A DNA stretch of 64,000 nucleotides from positions 1,236,401-1,300,400 of the forward strand of contig CM060125.1 of assembly GCA_030522415.1 (NCBI GenBank), in the 5' to 3' direction. This stretch comes from Channallabes apus (Eukaryota > Chordata > Actinopteri > Siluriformes > Clariidae). Both the position numbers and the translations under genes were made by a program. The notes beneath the pieces were generated by a model. That model was not told where the DNA came from, did not search any database, and saw nothing but the letters and a program-made list of their open reading frames with translations. Of this stretch, positions 58,086 to 64,000 are shown in pieces; the stretch's first letter is position 1; each line of letters starts with the position of its first letter.

Positions 58086-61000
58086 GAGGAGAGAGATACT
58101 CGCCGGGTCACCTTCGTCTCTCCGCCATCACCACCAACTCCTCCCGTCTCACGGTTCAGGTAAACCTCCAGGTTGGCCACAAACGAGTCCGAAGTGCTGC
58201 GTTCATCGACTCCGGGGCAGCAGGTAACTTCATTGACTCTTCATACGCCAAAAAACTGGGGGTAAAACTCGAGGCGTTATCCCAGCCCGTTCGCATCACA
58301 TCTGTCGACGGTCGCCCCCTCTCCACCAGCCCAATCAGCACCCGAACCGAACTCATCACCGTCTCCATCAACCAACACCATGAACAGTTAAAATTTTTCG
58401 TCACCTCCATCTCATCACCACCCATCATCCTTGGTCATCCCTGGCTGCTTCAGCATGACCCTCTAATCTCCTGGACCCAAAACCGGATCCTCCAGTGGGG
58501 TGCGACCTGCAACGAACTATGCCTACGGGCAGCGGCTGGGACGTGCTCTAGGGAGTCCGAGGCCCCCGACGTCGACACCAACGCTGTCCCCGAACCATAT
58601 CGAGACCTGGCGGAGGTCTTCTGTAAACGACGGGCTACCCATCTTCCTCCTCATCGCCCCTACGACCTCGCTATTGACCTCCAACCTGGTATGGTTCCAC
58701 CCCGCGGCCACCTCTATTCGCTCACCTCCACCGAGACTAAGGTGATGGAGGAATACGTCACCAACGCCCTGCGCCAAGGCACCATCAGACCATCCTCCTC
58801 ACCTGCTGCCGCGGGGTTCTTCTTCGTGAAGAAAAAAGGAGGTGAACTTCGCCCCTGTGTCGACTATCGGGGGCTCAACAACATCACCGTCAAAAACCGA
58901 CATCCTCTGCCTCTTACCAACTCAGCCCTGGACGCCCTCTCTGGCGCCACCATTTTTACGAAGTTGGACCTCCGGAGCGCCTACAACTTGGTGCGCATCA
59001 GAGAGGGCGATGAGTGGAAGACGGCCTTCATTACACCCACCGGACATTACGAAACCCTTGTCATGCCATTTGGACTGTGCAATGCCCCCGCCGCATTCCA
59101 ACATCTAATCAACGATGTCCTTCGTGACATGCTCGGCCGGTGGGCATTCGCCTACCTGGATGATATTTTAATCTACTCAAGAACTATGGAAGAACACACC
59201 CAGCACGTCAGAGCGGTTCTCAAGAGATTACTCGCCCACCAACTGTACTGTAAGTTGGAAAAGTGCGCTTTTCACGAGCGCTCCACCACGTTCCTGGGTT
59301 TTGTCATCTCGCCCCAGGGTGTGGCCATGGACCCGCAGAAGCTAGAGGTTGTGCGTCATTGGCCCCTACCCAAGACCCTTAAGCAGCTTCAACGGTTTCT
59401 CGGGTTTGCGAATTTCTATCGTCGCTTTATCCGGGGCTACAGTACAGTTGCCGCCCCCCTAACCGCCCTGACACGTCCTTCACCCCTTCCATTTCACCTC
59501 AACCCGGCCGCCATCTCTGCCTTCCGGTCACTGTGTCACCGTTTCACCACTGCACCGATTCTCCACCATCCAGATGCCAGTCAACCATTCGTTGTAGAGG
59601 TGGATGCTTCAGATGTGGGCGCTGGAGCTATCCTCTCGCAACAAGGTCCAGATCAAAAGCTACACCCATGTAGCTTTTTCTCCAGAAAATTCAATCCCAC
59701 TCAGCAGCGATACGGGGTAGGGGACCGCGAGCTGTTGGCCATAAAGTGGGCTCTGGAGGAATGGCGTCACTGGCTCCAGGGCGTCAGCGAGCCATTCATA
59801 ATCTGGACAGACCATCAAAATCTCATCACCATAAAGACAATAAAGCAACTAAACCCACGACAGGCACGGTGGGCCCTCTTTTTTGAAAATTATAACTTTC
59901 ACCTCTCATACCGCCCGGGGTCCAAAAACACCAAAGCAGACGCCCTCTCACGACAACTAGAGGTGGATCTCCCCCGGACGGACCCCGCGTCGGTTCTTCC
60001 CTCCACCAGGATCATCGCCCCCCTCCAACTGGACCTGGAAACGAGAGTCCGCCAGGCACAAGGTACAGAGACCGAACCGGCAGGTGTGCCACCTGGACGA
60101 CTCTTCGTGCCCGAGGTGATTAGACCCGAGGTCCTCCAATGGGGGCACTCATCACCCATCTCAGGACATCCGGGCACCCGACGATCCCTCCAATTTCTTC
60201 AGCGCGACTTCTGGTGGCCGTCCATGACGAGGGACGTCCGAGAGTTCGTTCAGGCATGCCCCGTGTGCGCCAGGGCCAAAAGCTCCAATCAACCAACTCC
60301 GGGAGAACTACAACCACTCCCAGTCCCTCGACGGCCCTGGACGCACATCGCCGTCGACTTCATCACGGGCCTGCCGGCCTCCGAAGGAAAGGACACCATC
60401 CTCACAATCGTGGATCGGTTCTCTAAAACCGTGCATCTGGTGGCTCTCGCCGGACTCCCGTCAGCTAAGGAGACAGCAGAGTTGATATTAGAGCACGTAG
60501 TCCGTCTGCATGGGTTCCCCAAGGACATCGTCTCGGACAGAGGGCCCCAGTTCACAGCCCGGTTCTGGAAGGCCTTCTGCCGTCTGATCGACTCCACCTG
60601 CAGTCTGTCCTCCGGATACCACCCACAGACTAACGGTCAGACGGAGCGGACCAACCAACAACTGGAGCGCTATCTGAGATGTTTCGTAGCAGACCGGCAG
60701 CGCTCCTGGGCCCGCTACCTCATCTGGGCTGAGTTATCACATAACCTCCACATCTCCTCAGCCACCAACCTAAGTCCATTTGAGGTATGTCACGGTTTCC
60801 AACCTTCCGTGTTCAACCACCCTGAACCGGAGGTTGATGTACCGTCGGCCCAACAGTTGGTCCGCAGATGTCGGCGGCTCTGGATCACGACCAACCGGGC
60901 CATTCAACGTACTAACATCCGTTACACCCACCAACACCGCCGTCGACATCCCCCGGGACGACTGTACCACGTAGGTGACAAGGTATGGCTTTCCTCAAAA

Positions 61001-61471
61001 AACCTCCACCTTCACACCGAGTCCAAGAAGCTCTCCCCCAGGTTCATCGGACCATACCGCATCACCCACAAAATCAATCCTGTCACCTACCGGCTCCAGC
61101 TGCCTGCGGCGCTCCGGATTCACCCAGTATTCCACCTGTCCCAATTCAAACCCTTCATCACCTCGCCAATGATTCCACCCACCCCCCCAGCTCCTCCTCC
61201 CCGGATCATCGACGGCGGTCCCGCCTACACCGTGCGCCGAATCCTCGATTCGCGCCCTCGGGGCAAAGGTATGCAATACCTGGTGGACTGGGAGGGCTAT
61301 GGCCCCGAGGAGCGATCTTGGATCCCGGCCCGGTTCATTCTCGACCCTCAGCTAATTCGGGACTACCGTCACAGGGTATCCTCCACCCCAGGACCGTCAG
61401 GAGCCAGTCCTGGACAGGGGGGTACTGTCATACACACCCAATCTGCGCCCGGCACTAGGACCCGGAAGTAA
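58019..61471 (+). CDS. Pol of Gypsy element 2
   Basis: An open frame of 1150 codons, -1 to gag. Order: aspartic protease ([13 protein letters not shown], catalytic Asp at about residue 64), RT ([33 protein letters not shown]; catalytic [11 protein letters not shown] at about 379-382), RNase H ([40 protein letters not shown]), integrase zinc domain (HSSPISGHP...CPVCARAK), integrase core D-D-E ([42 protein letters not shown]), and a C-terminal chromodomain ([20 protein letters not shown]), which targets modified histones in chromoviruses. All catalytic residues are present and there is no break. The last 46 bases lie in the 3' LTR. Confidence 0.95.
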   Translation: MRVSYTSPGNLSSQTGKRPGPVRGERYSPGHLRLSAITTNSSRLTVQVNLQVGHKRVRSAAFIDSGAAGNFIDSSYAKKLGVKLEALSQPVRITSVDGRPLSTSPISTRTELITVSINQHHEQLKFFVTSISSPPIILGHPWLLQHDPLISWTQNRILQWGATCNELCLRAAAGTCSRESEAPDVDTNAVPEPYRDLAEVFCKRRATHLPPHRPYDLAIDLQPGMVPPRGHLYSLTSTETKVMEEYVTNALRQGTIRPSSSPAAAGFFFVKKKGGELRPCVDYRGLNNITVKNRHPLPLTNSALDALSGATIFTKLDLRSAYNLVRIREGDEWKTAFITPTGHYETLVMPFGLCNAPAAFQHLINDVLRDMLGRWAFAYLDDILIYSRTMEEHTQHVRAVLKRLLAHQLYCKLEKCAFHERSTTFLGFVISPQGVAMDPQKLEVVRHWPLPKTLKQLQRFLGFANFYRRFIRGYSTVAAPLTALTRPSPLPFHLNPAAISAFRSLCHRFTTAPILHHPDASQPFVVEVDASDVGAGAILSQQGPDQKLHPCSFFSRKFNPTQQRYGVGDRELLAIKWALEEWRHWLQGVSEPFIIWTDHQNLITIKTIKQLNPRQARWALFFENYNFHLSYRPGSKNTKADALSRQLEVDLPRTDPASVLPSTRIIAPLQLDLETRVRQAQGTETEPAGVPPGRLFVPEVIRPEVLQWGHSSPISGHPGTRRSLQFLQRDFWWPSMTRDVREFVQACPVCARAKSSNQPTPGELQPLPVPRRPWTHIAVDFITGLPASEGKDTILTIVDRFSKTVHLVALAGLPSAKETAELILEHVVRLHGFPKDIVSDRGPQFTARFWKAFCRLIDSTCSLSSGYHPQTNGQTERTNQQLERYLRCFVADRQRSWARYLIWAELSHNLHISSATNLSPFEVCHGFQPSVFNHPEPEVDVPSAQQLVRRCRRLWITTNRAIQRTNIRYTHQHRRRHPPGRLYHVGDKVWLSSKNLHLHTESKKLSPRFIGPYRITHKINPVTYRLQLPAALRIHPVFHLSQFKPFITSPMIPPTPPAPPPRIIDGGPAYTVRRILDSRPRGKGMQYLVDWEGYGPEERSWIPARFILDPQLIRDYRHRVSSTPGPSGASPGQGGTVIHTQSAPGTRTRK
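58064..58070 (+). promoter_or_regulatory. Candidate -1 ribosomal frameshift site, gag to pol
   Basis: G GGA AAC aligned in the gag frame (codons GGA 58065-58067 and AAC 58068-58070) satisfies the X XXY YYZ rule. It lies 13 bases before the gag stop (58083-58085), and pol is open in exactly the -1 frame. GGGAAAC is a known retroviral slippery heptamer. A downstream stem or pseudoknot was not modelled. Confidence 0.7.
61412..61425 (+). other. Polypurine tract of Gypsy 2
   Basis: GGACAGGGGGGTAC directly before the 3' LTR, the expected plus-strand primer. The same position and similar sequence occur in Gypsy 1. Confidence 0.75.
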
Positions 61472-61806
61472 GACGGGCGCAAAACCAGGAAGTATAAAGG
61501 AGGTAAACAAACGATAGCTTACCGCTCAGTCATTGAGTTCGGCCCATGTCAGCTCCAGGTATCGTTTCAGCAAACCGTGAGTACTCACATGTTGGTTCCG
61601 TTGTCTTTGCTATTGTGTGTGTATTTTTAGGACGCGGGTTAAATTTGTGTTTTTCCCTTGCTCCGTTTTTGTGAGAGTCCTTAAACTAAATCGCGTGGCG
61701 ATCCTGCCTACTCGCTTCTTTCCGCGTTTGGGTTTATCCTCCACGCTACATTGGGCTAACCGCTAAAGCTACGTCTTCTGGTCACCTCAGGTTAGTCCAT
61801 CTGACA
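61426..61806 (+). repeat. 3' LTR of Gypsy element 2
   Basis: 381 bp, no difference from the 5' LTR found on reading both through. Followed by the TSD GAATC (61807-61811), after which L1 ORF2 resumes. Confidence 0.97.
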
Positions 61807-63533
61807 GAATCTTCCGTAATGGAATTGAACATAAATTATCATTGTATGCAGATGATTTGTTATTATATATAACTGATCCTGCACTCTCCATCCCGGCTGT
61901 TTTAGGTATTCTGGAGAATTTCAGCTCATTTTCAGGTTATAAATTAAATTTGGGGAAAAGTGAGTGTTTTCCCATTAATACGTCAGCATGTCATCTTCAA
62001 CAGTCCGATCTACCCTTTCATCTTAGTCCATCGGGCTTTAAATACTTGGGGATTAATGTGACTCGTTCTCTATCTGGCCTTAAATCAGCTAATTTTACTC
62101 CCCTTATATCAAGGATCGCATCTGATATTCAAAGATGGGGTAATCTCCCCCTTTCATTAATCGGTAAGATTAATGTAGTAAAAATGAATATCTTACCAAA
62201 ATTTTTATTTTTATTTCAGTCGATTCCCTTATTTTTGCCAAAACATTTTTTTGTCTCACTGGACAAAATTATTGGTTCTTTCATTTGGGGAGGGAAGCCA
62301 CCTAGGGTTCGTAAAACTATACTGCAGAGATGCAGATTTAGTGGAGGACTTGCATTACCTAATTTTCTGGCTTACTACTGGGCTGCTCACATTCATAAAC
62401 TTTGCTACTGGTTAAAATCTTCTGGATCCTCTTGGTGTAAATTGGAGCTATCATCTTGTAAGGGATCTTCTATACCGGCTCTGCTCTATTCCTCTATACC
62501 CATAAAACCCTCTCTGTATACTGATAATCAGGTGGTTCTTAACACACTCAAGATCTGGTTCCAGTTTAGACGGCACTTTAAATTTGTAATGGCATCTTCC
62601 TCAGGTCCTCTTAAAGATAACCATTTGTTTCCCCCATCACTCCTGGACTCGTCGTTCTCAGTGTGGTGTGACAAGGGTATAAAACAATTTAAATATTTAT
62701 ATGTGGACGGTGTCTTCGATAGTTTTGCCAATTTGTCATCTCGTTATGGTCTCCCCACTACCCATCTGTTTCGCTATTTTCAAATTCGAAATTTTGTTGC
62801 CAAGCGTTTCCCTAATTTCCCCTCTTTACCTCCAGAACAGCAGTGAGAAACTATGCTATCATTTATTCCTCATCATAGAGGAACCATTTCGAAACTCTAT
62901 GATACTATCCTGTCTCTTAGTAACCACTCAAATGTTAAGCTTAAGTGTACATGGGAAGGGGAACTAGGAATTCAAATACGGGAGGAGTCCTGGGAACAGG
63001 CTATAGCAAGGGTACGGTCTTCCACCTCATGTGCTCGTCTTGGACTTATTCAATTTAAGGTCATACACAGGGCACATTTCTCTAAGTCTAGACTTTCAGA
63101 AATGTATCCGGAAGTGGAAAACAAATGTGATAAATGCCATGGCTCTCCTTGTCATCTTAGCCACATGTTTTTTCTGTGTCCTGAGCTGGAAGGTTTCTGG
63201 ACAGGTTATTTTGCCATTATGTCCACTGTTCTTGGGGTAACTCTCCAACCTTGCCCTCTGATTGCTATATTTGGGATTCCTGATCGCTCACTTACACTTA
63301 ATTCTACACAAAAGGATATCATAGCTTTCACATCCTTATTAGCAAGACGTCTATTGTTGTTGCATTGGAAGTCTGCTAAGTATCCTACTATCTCCCAGTG
63401 GCTTAAAGATGTCATGTTTTTTTTAAAACTTGAAAAAATTAAATATACGTTAAGAGGATGTACAGCCAAATTTTTCCACAATTGGCAACCATTTATTTCT
63501 TATTTTACTAGTCTAGAGGTATTGCCTGATTAA
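61807..63533 (+). pseudogene. L1 ORF2 second part: RT catalytic box to C-terminus
   Basis: After the GAATC duplication the frame resumes at 61812 with FRNGIEHKLSLYADDLLLYI, which holds the RT catalytic Asp pair. Then come SGYKLNLGKSECF, the thumb and a long C-terminal region with a cysteine-rich patch (CDKCHGSPCHLSHMFFLC) common in L1 ORF2. The only break is TGA at 62844-62846; the same frame then stays open to the stop at 63531-63533. Subtracting the 5159-bp insertion, both halves are in frame, giving about 1272 codons, normal for L1 ORF2. The TGA would remove the last 229 residues. Confidence 0.9.
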
Positions 63534-63799
63534 ATGTATACCTGTTACTGATATTTATGTAATATGTTTGGTGGTTGTCTTGAGCCGTGTGGGGCGGGGA
63601 GGGGAGGGGTGTTTTTTTTTTTCTTTTTCTTCTTGTTTTTTTTTTTTTTTGTTTTGTTTAGTTATTTGAGTGTTTTTGTTTAGTGTTTTTATGTGTGTGT
63701 ATTTGTTTATTTAGAAAAATGAAAAGGTAAATTGGATTTCTGTAAATGCAAGTACTGTATTGTTTTCCCTTTTTTCAATAAAAAATATTTGCAAAAAAA
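63534..63799 (+). other. 3' UTR and tail of L1 copy 2
   Basis: Contains a G-run GGGGCGGGGAGGGGAGGGG (63591-63609), poly-T tracts, and AATAAA (63777-63782) shortly before a short A-rich tail. The right-hand 17-bp target duplication begins at 63800. Confidence 0.85.
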
Positions 63800-64000
63800 A
63801 GAAAATGCAGTTTTTAAATGAAGGTTTACGTTATTATGGGAGAAAAAAACTCCAAATCTACATGGCCCTGTGTGAAAAAGTGATTGCCCCCCTTGTTAAA
63901 AAATAACTTAACTGTGGTTTATCACACCTGAGTTAAATTTCTGTAGTCACCCCCAGGCCTGATTACTGCCACACCTGTTTCAATCAAGAAATCACTTAAA

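Larger units (their letters stand above)
56653..61806 (+). mobile_element. Gypsy element 2 (chromodomain type), apparently intact
   Basis: A 5154-bp LTR retrotransposon with identical-looking LTRs, a 5-bp TSD GAATC (56648-56652 and 61807-61811), an open gag and an open pol with protease, RT, RNase H, integrase and chromodomain. It inserted into L1 copy 2 ORF2. The gag ATG lies two bases after the LTR, which leaves no room for a tRNA primer site. Instead an 11-base stretch there pairs with the inferred 5' end of the transcript, as in Tf1/sushi elements. No disabling mutation was seen, so a recently active copy is plausible. Confidence 0.95.
52848..63799 (+). mobile_element. L1-type LINE copy 2, full length, with nested Gypsy 2
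   Basis: Flanked by a 17-bp duplication (AGAAAATGCAGTTTTTA at 52831-52847 and 63800-63816). It has a 161-bp 5' leader, ORF1 (53009-53926), a T-rich inter-ORF spacer, ORF2 (54556-56652 continued at 61812-63533), and a 3' UTR with a G4-prone run ending in AATAAAAAATATTTGC plus a short A tail. Without the 5159-bp Gypsy insertion and its duplicated GAATC it is about 5.8 kb. ORF2 has one in-frame TGA outside the Gypsy. A relatively young L1. Confidence 0.93.
52709..64000 (+). mobile_element. Tc1-like transposon, 5' part, split by L1 copy 2
   Basis: Sequence from 52709 (CAGTGGTGTGAAAAACTATT, GCCCCCTTCCTGATTTCTTA) to 52847 resumes at 63800 (AATGAAGGTTTACG..., GGCCCTGTGTGAAAAAGTGA, CACACCTGTTTCAATCAAGA) and runs off the right edge. 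This is the terminal inverted repeat and leader of a Tc1-like family abundant in fish. The transposase would begin just beyond the window. The L1 insertion is bounded by a 17-bp duplication. Confidence 0.82.

Noticed and set aside
1..64000. CRISPR arrays, operons, phage or bacterial mobile islands
   Set aside because: None seen. The repeat types and introns are those of a vertebrate genome.

Overview
This is vertebrate nuclear DNA, almost certainly from a ray-finned (teleost) fish. It holds one single-copy host gene with many exons and canonical GT-AG introns, embedded in a dense, mixed repeat load typical of teleosts: L2/CR1-type LINEs with a GAATT-rich tail, L1-type LINEs, self-priming chromodomain Gypsy elements, PIF/Harbinger, hAT and Tc1/mariner DNA transposons, DANA-like tRNA-derived SINEs and (CA)n microsatellites. 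No bacterial, organellar or CRISPR features are present.

Region 1 (1-21.9 kb) is a transposon graveyard built by successive insertion. An L1-type element on the minus strand (10.87-14.97 kb, continuing beyond the left edge) was hit by a PIF/Harbinger element (1-1571 plus 10185 to about 10866). Its HARBI1-like gene was then split by a Gypsy element (1572-10179, TSD TATAA), which was itself hit by an L2 LINE (6625-9303, TSD ACACCCT). To the right, two L2 copies lie tail to tail (14.97-17.73 kb plus; 17.73-20.8 kb minus). These carry a hAT element, a tRNA-SINE, a putative solo LTR, a dispersed repeat and, at the outer edge, a short hAT MITE, the last followed by a Tc1/mariner remnant.

Region 2 (23.9-51.4 kb) is a complete minus-strand gene for a germinal-centre kinase, best matched to MAP4K2 (GCK). 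I could place 32 exons whose splice phases all agree, giving 890 codons with no disruption: N-terminal STE20-type kinase, low-complexity linker, C-terminal CNH domain. Its introns hold an L2 copy, L2 tails, an 814-bp foldback element, a hAT element with 8-bp TSD, mariner/Tc1 remnants, a SINE and microsatellites.

Region 3 (51.4-64 kb) starts with the gene's upstream flank and a DANA-like SINE, then a second nest. A Tc1-like transposon (from 52709, running off the right end) contains a full-length L1-type element (52848-63799, 17-bp TSD). That L1 has an intact ORF1, and its ORF2 is split by a very young Gypsy element (56653-61806, TSD GAATC, two indistinguishable 381-bp LTRs, intact gag and pol). 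This Gypsy shows a Tf1/sushi-style self-priming arrangement and a canonical -1 slippery heptamer.

I see no new multi-gene system. The most interesting signals are the self-priming LTR architecture shared by both Gypsy elements, a microinversion that flips the catalytic YADD box of the older L1, the long intronic foldback, and the layered insertion history that can be read from target-site duplications.
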